From assembly GCF_902809845.1 (NCBI RefSeq), contig NZ_CADDWI010000008.1, positions 62,001-126,000 on the forward strand: 64,000 bases of DNA, written 5' to 3'. The position numbers and the translations under genes were made by a program. The stretch comes from Chelativorans sp. Marseille-P2723 (lineage in GTDB: Bacteria > Pseudomonadota > Alphaproteobacteria > Rhizobiales > Rhizobiaceae). Below, piece after piece: positions 38,284-46,829 of the stretch. Numbering within the stretch: the first letter of the stretch is position 1; the number at the start of each line of letters is the position of its first letter. The notes beneath the pieces were generated by a model, which was not told where the DNA came from, did no database searches, and was given only the letters and a program-made list of their open reading frames with translations.

Positions 38284-39156
38284 TCAGCGGCTGGCCATCT
38301 GCAACAGGCGGCAGAGTTCCACAAGGTCACGATCATAGGAGCCGGGCTGGGCGAGAATGCCGCGGCAAAGCTTCTTATTGCGCGTAAGTTCCGCTGACGA
38401 CATGCCGCTGATGACGCCCGGAAGCCCCGCCCTTACGCCCGGACCGCCCGGGGTGCCGGGTCCGCCCGGAGTACCCGGTCCGCCGGGCCCGCCCGGAGTG
38501 CCTGGACCACCAGGCACGCCTGCATCGCAGTCGCCGGTGCAAACATCAATATCGGCAAGGCCCAGAATCCCCTGCCCGCCAAGCAGGTTAGCGCTCCCGC
38601 TGACTGGTGTGCCTGCCACATTGGCGCTGCTCCTTGCGTCCAGAAGACCGGCGCCACCGCCGACCGAGGCCTGGCCGCTCAGGCTTATGTCGTCATTGAG
38701 GGCGTTGCCAGAGAGGTCGACGCTAGCCAGGCTGTTGCCGCCGAACAGCCCGCCGAGAAGGCCGCCTCCACCACCATTGCCGCCAAACAGGCCGCCGCCT
38801 ACCGACGCATTGAGGCTGCCGCTCGCAGCACCCCCCAGGTTCACACCGCCATCCACGCTGAGGCCGCCATCATCGTGCTGGCCTGCGCTGACGTTAGCGA
38901 CACCAAGGTCCACGCCGGTGTTTCCGTTGTCGCCGCCGAGCAGGCCGCCGCCGCCGCCGAGCAAGCCGCCACCACCGTTGCCGCCGAGCAAGCCTCCGCC
39001 ATTGCCGCCTACGACGCCGCCGACAGTTTCACCTATTCCGCCGACGACGCCGCCAACTGCTCCGCCCAGATCGAGAGCCGAAGCGGGCAGCGCTACAGAC
39101 AGAGCCAAGGCCCCGCTGGCAATGGTTGCGAGAAGTCGGTTTTTGAGTTTCGGCAT
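38284..39156 (-). CDS. Secreted glycine-rich protein with collagen-like triplets
   Basis: From the ATG at 39156, with a GGGGAG ribosome site, the protein is 290 residues. A Sec signal peptide (about 1-27, ending ALPASA) is followed by a Gly-rich region (about 28-180) of GGxxGG and GGGLLGG units. Next come a DVCTGDC motif, nine uninterrupted G-x-P triplets (213-239), and a small C-terminal domain with two Cys (KKLCRGILAQ, VELCRLL). I do not recognise a named family. It is probably extracytoplasmic and structural or adhesive. An AT-rich leader and its own terminator suggest a single-gene unit. Confidence 0.75.
   Translation of the reverse strand: MPKLKNRLLATIASGALALSVALPASALDLGGAVGGVVGGIGETVGGVVGGNGGGLLGGNGGGGLLGGGGGLLGGDNGNTGVDLGVANVSAGQHDDGGLSVDGGVNLGGAASGSLNASVGGGLFGGNGGGGGLLGGLFGGNSLASVDLSGNALNDDISLSGQASVGGGAGLLDARSSANVAGTPVSGSANLLGGQGILGLADIDVCTGDCDAGVPGGPGTPGGPGGPGTPGGPGTPGGPGVRAGLPGVISGMSSAELTRNKKLCRGILAQPGSYDRDLVELCRLLQMASR
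38437..38520 (-). repeat. Collagen-like triplet repeat tract
   Basis: This 84-bp coding tract encodes nine G-x-P triplets, with second residues V, G, T, G, G, T, G, T, G, plus the next Gly. The DNA is a 9-bp-period GC-rich repeat. Pro is always in the third place, as needed for a collagen triple helix. Such tracts often vary in length between strains by slippage. Confidence 0.85.
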
Positions 39157-39310
39157 TCTGTTGCTCTCCCCTGTGATAAATATCGAATGCCGGATAATAA
39201 TTATAAGTACAAAAACATCTATATATAACATCCAAGGATGGTTAATGACCAACTTCATAAATATATCGCATGTAGTATAATTTAATGTAAAAATTTAAAT
39301 ATCATGACTC
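39157..39310 (-). promoter_or_regulatory. AT-rich leader of the glycine-rich gene
   Basis: This stretch is strongly AT-rich in contrast to the rest of the window. It contains several TATAAT- and TATATA-like sequences on the minus strand, for example around 39197 and 39224. Spacing to any -35 box is not convincing, so no single promoter is called. AT-rich leaders of this sort attract nucleoid proteins and often mark surface-protein genes. Confidence 0.4.
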
Positions 39311-39823
39311 TCAAGCGTATGGCTGACCTTCGGGCGCACGGTGGAAATAGATCAAATCGAGTGATGGCGGGCTTTTGCCGAGGACCGACAAGATCATGTG
39401 GGCCTGGCCGCGATGATGTGTTTGATGGTTGAAGAAGTGTGTCAGTGCGGGTGACAGGCGCTGGGAAATCGTCCTTGGAGCGACGACCGTCATGTAAGTG
39501 AACCTTCCCTTTAGAGCGGTTTCGTCAAGCCCTTTTACCCACCCGATAATACGTTTGTCCTCCGCTTCCCGGGCAAGCCGCAGGGCGGGCAGGGCATCAT
39601 GCAGGATCGCGTCCAATTGTGACGGCGCCTCGCCTTCGCCGGTAAAGCGCCTCATCCAAATACGATCCGCCACCAGAATGTGGTTGAGCGTTCCCTTCAT
39701 GGATCTGAAGAATGCTCCTGCGTCGCGGGTGTATTCTTCCGCCGTCAGTTGGGCGGCAGCTTCATAGAGTAACCTGTTCGCCCAACGGTTGTATTCGGCC
39801 ATCATTGCGAAGTGCTGCTTCAT
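39311..39823 (-). CDS. DinB family protein
   Basis: From the ATG at 39823 the protein is 170 residues; 12 extra in-frame residues upstream lack family character. It begins MKQHFAMMAEYNRWANRLLY, a typical DinB start. The metal-binding histidines are in LNHILVADRIW and HFFNHQTHHRGQAHMIL. DinB proteins are four-helix-bundle metalloproteins, some of them thiol-dependent transferases; the substrate is unknown. The gene diverges from ndk. Confidence 0.88.
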   Translation of the reverse strand: MKQHFAMMAEYNRWANRLLYEAAAQLTAEEYTRDAGAFFRSMKGTLNHILVADRIWMRRFTGEGEAPSQLDAILHDALPALRLAREAEDKRIIGWVKGLDETALKGRFTYMTVVAPRTISQRLSPALTHFFNHQTHHRGQAHMILSVLGKSPPSLDLIYFHRAPEGQPYA

Positions 39824-39943
39824 GTCCCGTTTCTCCGGCCCATCCAAGGCGATCTGCATCCGGCATGTCGCCCATGAAAAGAAGTATACACGCTTCGGAA
39901 AGCACGATGATCAACTGGTGAACATCCGCTGTGTTGATCTGCC

Positions 39944-39972
39944 CTTCACAGTTGCGCCTTGCGGGGCTATAG
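39944..39972 (+). promoter_or_regulatory. Probable ndk promoter
   Basis: CTTCAC (39944-39949) and CTATAG (39967-39972) are spaced by 17 bp and lie about 38 bp before the ndk ATG. Both boxes are moderate matches to the alphaproteobacterial housekeeping consensus. Confidence 0.4.
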
Positions 39973-40009
39973 ACCGGCATCCTGAGTTCCCCGATATGAA
40001 GGACATGCG

Positions 40010-40432
40010 ATGGCGATCGAACGCACCTTTTCCATGATCAAGCCCGATGCCACGGAACGCAACCTGACCGGTGCCATCACCAAGATGCTGGAGGATGCGG
40101 GCCTGCGCATCGTTGCGTCAAAGCGCGTTTGGATGAGCCGGCGTCAGGCCGAAGGCTTCTACGCCGTTCACAAGGATCGTCCCTTCTTCGACGAACTGTG
40201 CGAGTTCATGTCGTCCGGCCCGACTGTCGTGCAGGTGCTTGAGGGCGAGAACGCCATCGCCAAGAACCGTGAGATCATGGGTGCCACCAACCCGGCGGAA
40301 GCTGCCGAAGGCACGATCCGCAAGCAGTATGCAAAATCCATCGGCGAAAATTCGGTCCATGGTTCTGATGCTCCGGAGACTGCCGCCGAGGAAATCCGCT
40401 ACTGGTTCTCCGAGACCGAGATCGTCGGTTGA
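40010..40432 (+). CDS. ndk: Nucleoside diphosphate kinase
   Basis: Ndk moves the terminal phosphate between nucleoside triphosphates and diphosphates. The 140-residue protein starts [18 protein letters not shown] and carries the phosphorylated histidine in [10 protein letters not shown] (His about 117). [14 protein letters not shown] is also diagnostic. It is flanked by a promoter and a strong terminator, so it is likely a single-gene unit. Confidence 0.97.
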   Translation: MAIERTFSMIKPDATERNLTGAITKMLEDAGLRIVASKRVWMSRRQAEGFYAVHKDRPFFDELCEFMSSGPTVVQVLEGENAIAKNREIMGATNPAEAAEGTIRKQYAKSIGENSVHGSDAPETAAEEIRYWFSETEIVG

Positions 40433-40486
40433 CGCATCACATCAGGCCGGCTTCTGCAGTTCGGGCCTGATACTCCAGGCGCTGGA

Positions 40487-40517
40487 AAAAGCCGGGGCGC
40501 TTGCCCTGGCTTTTTTT
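40487..40517. terminator. Bidirectional terminator between ndk and moaE
   Basis: An 8-bp GC stem (40491-40498 with 40503-40510), containing one G-U pair, has a GCTT loop. An A-run lies on its left and a run of seven T on its right. It can end both ndk (+) and the moaE operon (-). A second inverted repeat, 40441-40448 with 40474-40481, precedes it. Confidence 0.85.
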
Positions 40518-40987
40518 CATTCTCGCCAGCGCTCCAGCGCATTCTCGTCCTCCGCCTTTGCCGCCACCCAGCCTCCGCTCTCGCCGTCGGCCAGATGTTC
40601 CTTCTTCCAGAAAGGTGCGCGGGACTTGAGGTAGTCCATGAGAAAATCCGCTGCCTCCAGCGCCGCCCTGCGATGGGGCGATGCCGTCACGACCAGCACG
40701 ATGTTCTCTCCGGGCATGATCCTGCCGAAACGATGAATAATGGTAAGGCCGGATAGCCCCCAGCGGGAAGCCGCCTCCCGGGCAATGCGGCCGATCTCGG
40801 CTTCCGCCATCCCCGGATAGTGCTCCAGCTCCAGAGCCGCAAGCCGCCCGCCTTCATCCCTGCAGCGGCCGCTGAAACTGACGACTGCGCCTATTTCCGG
40901 GCGGCCGGAAACCAGCCGGTCGATCTCGTCGGCGATCTGGAAGTCACCGGCCTGCACGCGCACGAAGGGCTCGCAGCCTGCCGTCAT
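40517..40987 (-). CDS. moaE: Molybdopterin synthase catalytic subunit
   Basis: MoaE transfers sulfur from the MoaD thiocarboxylate to precursor Z to make molybdopterin. The 156-residue protein has VSFSGRCRDEGGRLAALELEHYPGM, IIHRFGRIMPGENIVLV and the active-site Lys region LKSRAPFWKKE. It starts 2 bp after moaD, its partner, and ends the SDR-uvrC-pgsA-moaD-moaE run. Confidence 0.94.
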   Translation of the reverse strand: MTAGCEPFVRVQAGDFQIADEIDRLVSGRPEIGAVVSFSGRCRDEGGRLAALELEHYPGMAEAEIGRIAREAASRWGLSGLTIIHRFGRIMPGENIVLVVTASPHRRAALEAADFLMDYLKSRAPFWKKEHLADGESGGWVAAKAEDENALERWRE

Positions 40988-40989
40988 GC

Positions 40990-41241
40990 TCAGCCACCCG
41001 TCATGGGCGGGAAGAGGGCGATTTCGCCTTCGGCAGGCAAAGGCATGTCGTGGTCCACATGCTGGTGGTTTATCGCAACGCGGATGACATTCGGCTGGTC
41101 GAGTGCTGCGGCATACCCCTCGCCACGCCCCTTGAGCCAGCGCAGAAGCTCGGCCACCGTGGAAATTCCTTCTGGAAGAACCACGGTCTCTGAGTCCTTG
41201 CCGATGCGTTCACGCACCCATGCGAAATAGACGAGCTTCAT
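40990..41241 (-). CDS. moaD: Molybdopterin synthase sulfur carrier subunit
   Basis: This 83-residue ubiquitin-like protein ends in FPPMTGG. The terminal Gly-Gly is thiocarboxylated and inserts into the MoaE active site. It starts KLVYFAWVRERIGKDSE, typical of alphaproteobacterial MoaD. It lies 3 bp after pgsA and 2 bp before moaE. Confidence 0.94.
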   Translation of the reverse strand: MKLVYFAWVRERIGKDSETVVLPEGISTVAELLRWLKGRGEGYAAALDQPNVIRVAINHQHVDHDMPLPAEGEIALFPPMTGG

Positions 41242-41244
41242 GGC

Positions 41245-41853
41245 CTATTCCTCGATGATATGTTTCAGGCCCGCGCGGAAATAGTCATAGCCAGTATAAA
41301 GCGTGACAAGTGCGGAAAGCCACAGAAGAACGATTCCTGCCTCCGTGGTGTAGGGAAGCACCTTGTCGCCTGCTGGCCCCGCGAGCAGGAAGCCGATTGC
41401 GATCATCTGGATCGTGGTCTTCCATTTTGCAAGCTGAGTCACCGGCACGCTCACCTTCAGGGCGGCAAGATACTCTCGCAGACCTGAGACCAGGATCTCC
41501 CGGCACAGGATGATGATCGCCGCCCAGAGCGTCCAGCCGGCAATCGTCCGGTCCGTATCCGCGGCAAGCAGCAGTAGGCAAGTGGCCACAAGCAGCTTGT
41601 CGGCAATTGGGTCCAGCATCCGGCCAATATTGGAGGTCTGCTTCCAGATGCGCGCTATATAGCCGTCAAAATAATCGGTTATGCTTGCTGCAAGAAAAAT
41701 GCCGAGCGCCGACCAGCGCGCAAAATCGCTTGATTGCAGCCGTCCTTCCAGGAAAAAGCAAAGAACGATCAGCGGCACCGCCATTATGCGGGCATAAGTA
41801 AGAAGGTTTGGAAGATTGAATGCGCGTTGCTGCTGCATGGATCGCTGGCTCAT
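41245..41853 (-). CDS. pgsA: CDP-diacylglycerol--glycerol-3-phosphate 3-phosphatidyltransferase
   Basis: PgsA makes phosphatidylglycerol phosphate. The 202-residue membrane protein has NLPNLLTYARIMAVPLIV at the start and the CDP-alcohol signature DYFDGYIARIWKQTSNIGRMLDPIADKL around residues 60-87, split here as DGYIAR, G, D and D positions. Five or six transmembrane helices are predicted. Coupling to uvrC upstream and moaD downstream is a known rhizobial order. Confidence 0.94.
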   Translation of the reverse strand: MSQRSMQQQRAFNLPNLLTYARIMAVPLIVLCFFLEGRLQSSDFARWSALGIFLAASITDYFDGYIARIWKQTSNIGRMLDPIADKLLVATCLLLLAADTDRTIAGWTLWAAIIILCREILVSGLREYLAALKVSVPVTQLAKWKTTIQMIAIGFLLAGPAGDKVLPYTTEAGIVLLWLSALVTLYTGYDYFRAGLKHIIEE

Positions 41854-41906
41854 GGTGCATCAGTGAAAGCAGGAGGGCGGTGTCCGGTCAAGCATGTGCC
41901 CTGCGG

Positions 41907-43898
41907 CTAACCGCCCTCGTGAAAGTGATTGTAGATCTGCCGCGCCATCGATTCGGAAATTCCTTCCACCTCGGTCAGGTCTTCGACGCCGGCGCGACTG
42001 ACTGCTTTCGCTGTACCGAAATGGTGAAGAAGCGCGCGCTTGCGGGTGGGCCCGATTCCCGGGATCTCATCGAGCGGATTACGCACCATCTCCTTCTTGC
42101 GGCGTGTGCGGTGGGAGCCGATTGCAAAGCGGTGAGCTTCGTCACGGAGACGCTGGACGAAATAAAGTACCGGGTCCCGCACGGGCAGGGAGAAGGGGGG
42201 TCGCCCTTCCATGAAGAATCGCTCGCGGCCGGCGTCGCGGTCAGCGCCTTTGGCGACGCCAATTGCCTTCACACGGTCGGAAATCCCCAGATCATCCAGA
42301 ACGTCCCGTACGGCGGATAGCTGGCCCTGGCCACCATCGATGAGAATAACCTCGGGCCATGGGGGAAACAGGTCGCTTTCGTCGGCGGCTTCGTTCCCGT
42401 TTCCCGGAAGTCCTTCCTCCTTGATGAGCCGGGAGAAACGGCGTTGCATCACCTCGCGCATCATCCCGAAATCATCACCGGGGGTGATCTCCGTGGAGCG
42501 GATGTTGAATTTGCGATACTGATTCTTCACGAAGCCTTCAGGTCCGGCAACGATCATCGCACCGACCGGATTGGTGCCCATGATGTGCGAATTGTCATAG
42601 ACCTCGATTCGCCGCGGTATGTTGTCGAGCCCGAAGGTTTCTGCGAAGGATGCAAGAAGCCGCGCCTGCGAGGAGGTCTCGGCGAGCCTTCTGGCCAGCG
42701 CTTCGCGCGCATTCTGCTGCGCATGGTCAGTAAGGTCCTTCTTTCCACCGCGCTGCGGCGCGGTGACCTCAACCTTGCGGCCCGCCCGCGCTGAAAGAGC
42801 CTCTGCCAGAAGGAGCTGGTCTTCCACCTCGTGTGAAAGCAGCACGAGGCGAGGGCATGGCTTGTCGTCGTAGAACTGCGCAAGGAAGGAGCCGAGCACC
42901 TCGGAAGGGCCAAGCGCCGGATCCGCCTTCGGGAAATAGGCACGGTTGCCCCAGTTCTGACCGGTGCGGAAGAAGAAGACCTGGATGCAGCTTTGCCCTC
43001 CTTCCTGGTGGATGGCGAAAACATCGGCCTCCTCAATGCCCTGCGGGTTGATTCCCTGATAGCTCTGCACATGGCTCAAGGCGGCGAGCCGGTCGCGGTA
43101 GAGAGCGGCACGCTCGAAATCGAGGGCATCCGACGCTTCCTGCATGGCAGCGGCGATTTCCGCCTTCACTTTCGATGAGCGGCCGGCGAGAAAATTCTTC
43201 GCCTCCTTGACAAGCTGCGCGTAATCGCCGGCGCTGATCTCTCCGGTGCAGGGGGCGGAACAGCGCTTGATCTGATAAAGGAGGCAGGGGCGGGTGCGGC
43301 TTTCGAAGACGGAATCCGTGCAGGTACGGATGAGAAATGCGCGTTGCAGGGAGTTGATCGTCCTGTCAACAGCACCAGCGGAGGCGAAGGGGCCGAAATA
43401 ATCCCCGGGTCGGGAACGGGCCCCCCGATGTTTGAAGATGCCTGGGGCCGGATGATCGTCTGTCATCAGGATGTATGGAAAGGACTTGTCGTCGCGCAGG
43501 AGCACGTTGAAACGCGGGCGCAGACGCTTGATGAGATTGGCTTCCAGAAGGAGCGCCTCAGTCTCGGTCCGCGTGACCACGAACTCCATGGACGCCGTTT
43601 CGCGGATCATACGCTCGATCCGGTTGGAGTGACCGCGACCCTGGGCGTAATTCGCGACGCGCTTTCTGAGGCTGCGGGCCTTACCGACATAAAGCACGTC
43701 GCCGGACGCATCTATCATGCGGTAGACCCCCGGCGCGTTCGGCAGGCGCTTGACAATGGCCTGGATTACCTCCACGCCCGTGGCGTCGCTTTCCTTGCCC
43801 GCGCTATCCCAATGAATGCTCGCGCCGGAGAGGATCTCCTTCTCGGCAGCAGACGCTGAAGCTTTCTGCTCCGGCTTTTCCGGGCGAAGCATACTCAT
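41907..43898 (-). CDS. uvrC: Excinuclease ABC subunit C
   Basis: UvrC makes both incisions in nucleotide excision repair. The 663-residue protein has the GIY-YIG nuclease domain ([20 protein letters not shown] at about 53-72), the UVR segment, the RNase H-like nuclease ([20 protein letters not shown]) and a C-terminal helix-hairpin-helix ([20 protein letters not shown]). About 45 N-terminal residues precede the nuclease domain, as in rhizobial homologues. The start overlaps the stop of the SDR gene by 4 bases. Confidence 0.95.
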   Translation of the reverse strand: MSMLRPEKPEQKASASAAEKEILSGASIHWDSAGKESDATGVEVIQAIVKRLPNAPGVYRMIDASGDVLYVGKARSLRKRVANYAQGRGHSNRIERMIRETASMEFVVTRTETEALLLEANLIKRLRPRFNVLLRDDKSFPYILMTDDHPAPGIFKHRGARSRPGDYFGPFASAGAVDRTINSLQRAFLIRTCTDSVFESRTRPCLLYQIKRCSAPCTGEISAGDYAQLVKEAKNFLAGRSSKVKAEIAAAMQEASDALDFERAALYRDRLAALSHVQSYQGINPQGIEEADVFAIHQEGGQSCIQVFFFRTGQNWGNRAYFPKADPALGPSEVLGSFLAQFYDDKPCPRLVLLSHEVEDQLLLAEALSARAGRKVEVTAPQRGGKKDLTDHAQQNAREALARRLAETSSQARLLASFAETFGLDNIPRRIEVYDNSHIMGTNPVGAMIVAGPEGFVKNQYRKFNIRSTEITPGDDFGMMREVMQRRFSRLIKEEGLPGNGNEAADESDLFPPWPEVILIDGGQGQLSAVRDVLDDLGISDRVKAIGVAKGADRDAGRERFFMEGRPPFSLPVRDPVLYFVQRLRDEAHRFAIGSHRTRRKKEMVRNPLDEIPGIGPTRKRALLHHFGTAKAVSRAGVEDLTEVEGISESMARQIYNHFHEGG

Positions 43899-44662
43899 TG
43901 GTCAGTCCCGATATCGTCCGGCGTTTGCCAGGCAATGTGCTTGCCCCCGTCAAGCGCTATCATCTGGCCGGTAACGGAGGGAACGTCCCAAAGATAGCGA
44001 ATGGTGGCGCCGAACTCTGACAGATCCGGTCCGTGACCAAGCGGCAGCGCCTTCGTCTCGCGGCGAAATCCTTCTTCTCCCTGATGCTTGTCGGGCAGGG
44101 TAGGGCCGGGGCCGATTGCGTTGACGCGGATACGCGGAGCAAGCGCCTGTGCCATGGTGCGGGTGGCGGTCCATAGCGCGGACTTGGAAAGCGTATAGCT
44201 GAAGAAACGCGGCGTCGGCTTCCATACCCGCTGATCGATCATGTTGACGATCAGGCCGCCCTGATCGGCCCCCAGGGCGCGCGCGAAGCTTCCCGCCAGA
44301 ATGGCCGGAGCCTTCACATGCAGTGCGAAATGCCGGTCCCATACCTCGTCGCTAAAGTCCGTGACTTCATCTTCCTCGAAGACCGAGGCGTTATTGACCA
44401 AAAGGCCGATGCTCCCAATGTCTGATTCTGCCTCGGCGACGATCTCCCGCGTTCGTTCCGCGCAGGTTAAATCCGCCTGAACAATGCAGGCCTGCCCACC
44501 TTCCGCCTTTATCTGGTCAGCAAGCCGCTGCGCCTCCTCGCGCGACCTGCCGCAATGGATGGCAACTGAAAATCCATTACGAGCCAGGTCAAGCGTGATC
44601 GCCCGGCCGATTCGTTTTGCCCCGCCAGTGATGAGGGCGCTCTTGTTTTGTGGCCGCATCAC
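43895..44662 (-). CDS. SDR oxidoreductase, pteridine-reductase-like
   Basis: The 255-residue SDR carries [15 protein letters not shown] at about residues 12-26. This fits the TGxxxRxG cofactor motif of pteridine reductases and FolM dihydromonapterin reductases. [34 protein letters not shown] and GPGPTLP are also of that subgroup. It may reduce a pterin, but the motif alone is not proof. Its stop overlaps the uvrC start (ATGA), so the two are coupled. Confidence 0.75.
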   Translation of the reverse strand: MMRPQNKSALITGGAKRIGRAITLDLARNGFSVAIHCGRSREEAQRLADQIKAEGGQACIVQADLTCAERTREIVAEAESDIGSIGLLVNNASVFEEDEVTDFSDEVWDRHFALHVKAPAILAGSFARALGADQGGLIVNMIDQRVWKPTPRFFSYTLSKSALWTATRTMAQALAPRIRVNAIGPGPTLPDKHQGEEGFRRETKALPLGHGPDLSEFGATIRYLWDVPSVTGQMIALDGGKHIAWQTPDDIGTDQ

Positions 44663-44986
44663 CTATCCTTCGCTATCCTATATAGTTTCGAAAGGCACCA
44701 TTCATAGACAAGGCAGCCACCAGCCTCCACCGGCATAGGATTTATGCATCGTTAACGGGCTGCCACCGGTTGTGACATTATAGCAACAATGCCATGACGA
44801 ACGTAGGAGAGATGGCTGAGCTTTTCCATTCTAGCCATTTTGCGGCCATTTTTCGCCGCTTCCTTCGCGGGCCTGGCGGAACCGCACGGCTTCTTGAAAG
44901 TTAAAGTGCGGGTGGTTGGGGTAAGGAGGGGGCGTCGCCATTCGGCAAGCGTCCCATTATAGTTTATGTGCCTAAGGAGCTCACGA
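44663..44986. other. Divergent intergenic region, SDR / Omp25-like gene
   Basis: This 324-bp region separates divergent genes. It contains an EcfG-like promoter (listed separately) and the ribosome site AAGGAGC before the Omp gene. A 36-codon frame at 44794-44904 has no ribosome site of note and I do not call it. Several GCCATTTT-like short repeats lie near 44835-44855. Confidence 0.45.
44878..44902 (+). promoter_or_regulatory. EcfG-like promoter upstream of the Omp gene
   Basis: GGAAC at 44878 and AGTT at 44899 are separated by 16 bp. The general-stress sigma factor EcfG (RpoE2) of alphaproteobacteria recognises GGAAC-N16/17-cGTT. The -10 half deviates at its first base. It lies about 85 bp before the start codon. 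Weaker than the two other examples in this window. Confidence 0.35.
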
Positions 44987-45652
44987 ATGAAGGCCAACAG
45001 GAACTCTATTCTAGGCATCACAGCCGCGGCGTTCGCACTGGTAGCGATCCCCGCGCATGCTGCGGATGTTGTTTACGAACAGCCGCCGGCACCTCCGGCA
45101 GCGCCGATGCCTGTGGCGCCGGTCGCCACCTGGGCCGGTCCTTACGCCGGTGTGGCTCTGGGCTATGGCTTTGGGGGCGACACGGAAGTGGACCTGGTTC
45201 CCGGGGTTGAGATCGACACGGACGGCTTCGTCGGCAACGTCTTCGCCGGTTGGCAGGGCCAGTCCGGGACGTTCGTCTACGGTGTTGAAGGCGATATCGG
45301 CTGGAACGGCATGGATGGCTCGGATGCCGGCTTCGACACTGAAGCTGGCGTGGACGGCACGCTGCGCGCCCGCCTCGGTTTCGCTGCGACCGACGATGTG
45401 CTGATCTACGGCACGGCCGGTGGTGCGGTCGGACGTAACGAGGTGTCGAACGCCGTCACCTCCGATTCCCAGACCCACTGGGGCTGGACGGCCGGTGTCG
45501 GCACCGACGTAAAGCTCACTCCGAACAGCTTTGCGCGCGTCGAGTACCGCTACACCGATCTCGGCAGCGAGACCTACAATCTCGGCGCTGGCGACTTCGA
45601 CGTTGACGCGACGAGCCACAAGGTTCTCGTTGGTTTCGGCGTAAGCTTCTAG
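44987..45652 (+). CDS. Outer-membrane beta-barrel protein, Omp25/Omp31 family
   Basis: From the ATG at 44987 the protein is 221 residues. A signal peptide ends in IPAHA (about residue 25), followed by a Pro/Ala-rich spacer. An eight-stranded barrel then begins at TWAGPYAGVALGYGFGG. Internal strands FAGWQGQSGTFVYGVEGDIGW and RARLGFAATDDVLIYGTAGGA and the terminal ATSHKVLVGFGVSF, ending in Phe, match Brucella Omp25/Omp31 and rhizobial RopB-type proteins. Such proteins stabilise the outer membrane. It has its own terminator. Confidence 0.9.
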   Translation: MKANRNSILGITAAAFALVAIPAHAADVVYEQPPAPPAAPMPVAPVATWAGPYAGVALGYGFGGDTEVDLVPGVEIDTDGFVGNVFAGWQGQSGTFVYGVEGDIGWNGMDGSDAGFDTEAGVDGTLRARLGFAATDDVLIYGTAGGAVGRNEVSNAVTSDSQTHWGWTAGVGTDVKLTPNSFARVEYRYTDLGSETYNLGAGDFDVDATSHKVLVGFGVSF

Positions 45653-45675
45653 ACGCTGAAAAAACCTCCAGTCTG

Positions 45676-45705
45676 AAGCCGGGCCTCGCGCCCGGCTTTT
45701 CTTTT
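45676..45705 (+). terminator. Rho-independent terminator after the Omp gene
   Basis: A 7-bp GC stem (45678-45684 with 45690-45696), extended by A-T pairs, has a 5-base loop and ends in TTTTCTTTT. It lies 25 bp after the stop. Confidence 0.9.
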
Positions 45706-45708
45706 GCC

Positions 45709-46380
45709 CTATCGGGCCGGAGGAATGATAATTGTCTGACGGCGGCAGGACCGCTCGTCGATCTCGTTACAGGACCGGAAATCTAGCTGCCGGGTCATGC
45801 AGATGCGCACCTCCCGCAGGTGCCTGCCGTCGCAGGTCACGGCAATCCCGCCTTCATCCATGCCTGGATTTGCCGCAAGAAACAGAGCTTCCACCTCATT
45901 GGGATCGGCTTTGATAGCCACGTCGGCCACCTCAAGCTCGCCCGGGATTTCTATGCGCTCGCTCGCATTACGCAGAAGGGCCAGATATTCCCTCTGCGAT
46001 AGTCCGGAGCAGGAGCCGTGCTTGCGCCACTGATGGCCGATGACGCCAACAGAGGGCATGATATCGAGGTAGGCCTCGGCGATGCGCTGGGGTACTCGGC
46101 TCGGCTCGGATGTCGGACAGAACTCTGGATATCCGCTTTCGTATTGCGGCCAGAGACCATGGACTACAAATGAGAATGGTTGCTTCCGCACACATTGTTG
46201 GCGATTGGCATCCGCACCCTCGGCGGCACAGAAGCTCGGCGACCAGGAGAGCGACAGGACGTAGAAATTGAACTCACCCGGCGGCGCGCCGCTTACCTGC
46301 GCTGTGGCAGGTAAGGCAGAGCCAAGGAAGAGCAAAGCCAGGCCAGCACGCCTCACTCCTGTCGCGAAATGGGTGAACAC
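45709..46380 (-). CDS. Ribonuclease T2 family protein
   Basis: The 223-residue protein has a signal peptide (about 1-27, ending PATAQ) and the mature start FNFYVLSLSWSPSFC. Both T2 motifs are present: FVVHGLWPQYE (CAS I, with catalytic His) and IGHQWRKHGSCSG (CAS II). In CAS II the usual Glu of HEWxKHG is Gln. Six further Cys suggest disulfides. T2 enzymes cleave RNA nonspecifically in the periplasm or outside the cell. The Glu-to-Gln change may lower activity but leaves both histidines. Confidence 0.88.
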   Translation of the reverse strand: MFTHFATGVRRAGLALLFLGSALPATAQVSGAPPGEFNFYVLSLSWSPSFCAAEGADANRQQCVRKQPFSFVVHGLWPQYESGYPEFCPTSEPSRVPQRIAEAYLDIMPSVGVIGHQWRKHGSCSGLSQREYLALLRNASERIEIPGELEVADVAIKADPNEVEALFLAANPGMDEGGIAVTCDGRHLREVRICMTRQLDFRSCNEIDERSCRRQTIIIPPAR

Positions 46381-46403
46381 GTTCAGCCGGCCTGTCCTTC
46401 AGG

Positions 46404-46829
46404 TCAGCGGAGCACCCGGCATCCCGAATTGTAGACGTTCCAGCGGTCGAATCCTAACACGCAGAACTCCACATTGTCGCCGATCGAAGCGAAGCCCTGG
46501 CCGTACTCGATCAGAAACCAGATCGGCCTGTCGACGCCGTCGGTAAGCAGGACATTCGCCTGACAATAGCGCCTTTCTATCGGGCTGTAGGGAGTTGCAG
46601 GCTCATAGCGGGTCAGCCGCGCGCCGTAGAAATCGGCAATGCCGACATTCGGCAGATGGGGAACATGCGTGACCTGATGACGGAAACCGCGCTCGATGGC
46701 GCCGAGCACGCTGTGGTGCCCGCATATTGCGTCTTCCATTCCATAGATGAAATCGGCGGCACGTGCCTGCGGCACCGTGACTGCAAGCAAGGCTGAGATG
46801 AAGGCGGCGATGAGCGGCAGGCGTGCCAT
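46404..46829 (-). CDS. Exported protein of unknown function
   Basis: From the ATG at 46829, with CAGAGGT before it, the protein is 141 residues. The frame stays open to 47180 but that part crosses the divergent VOC gene. A signal peptide (about 1-25) ends in VPQARA. The mature part starts DFIYGMEDAICGHHS and has four Cys (AICGHH, RYCQAN, EFCVLGF, SGCRVLR) that could form two disulfides. WFLIEYGQGFASIGDNVEFCVLG is a distinctive block. I do not recognise a family. It lies 23 bp upstream of the RNase T2 gene and may be cotranscribed. Confidence 0.7.
   Translation of the reverse strand: MARLPLIAAFISALLAVTVPQARAADFIYGMEDAICGHHSVLGAIERGFRHQVTHVPHLPNVGIADFYGARLTRYEPATPYSPIERRYCQANVLLTDGVDRPIWFLIEYGQGFASIGDNVEFCVLGFDRWNVYNSGCRVLR

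Noticed and set aside
38800-39060. Regular GC-rich repeats as a CRISPR array
   Set aside because: The repeats are in-frame glycine codons of a secreted protein with no constant spacer-repeat pattern and no cas genes.
38357-39280. Proline-rich 307-codon plus-strand frame
   Set aside because: The prolines arise because glycine codons read as GCC/CCC-type codons on the opposite strand. The minus-strand product has a signal peptide and a ribosome site.
44794-44904. 36-codon plus-strand frame upstream of the Omp gene
   Set aside because: It lacks a good ribosome site and overlaps the EcfG-like promoter, so a real gene is unlikely.
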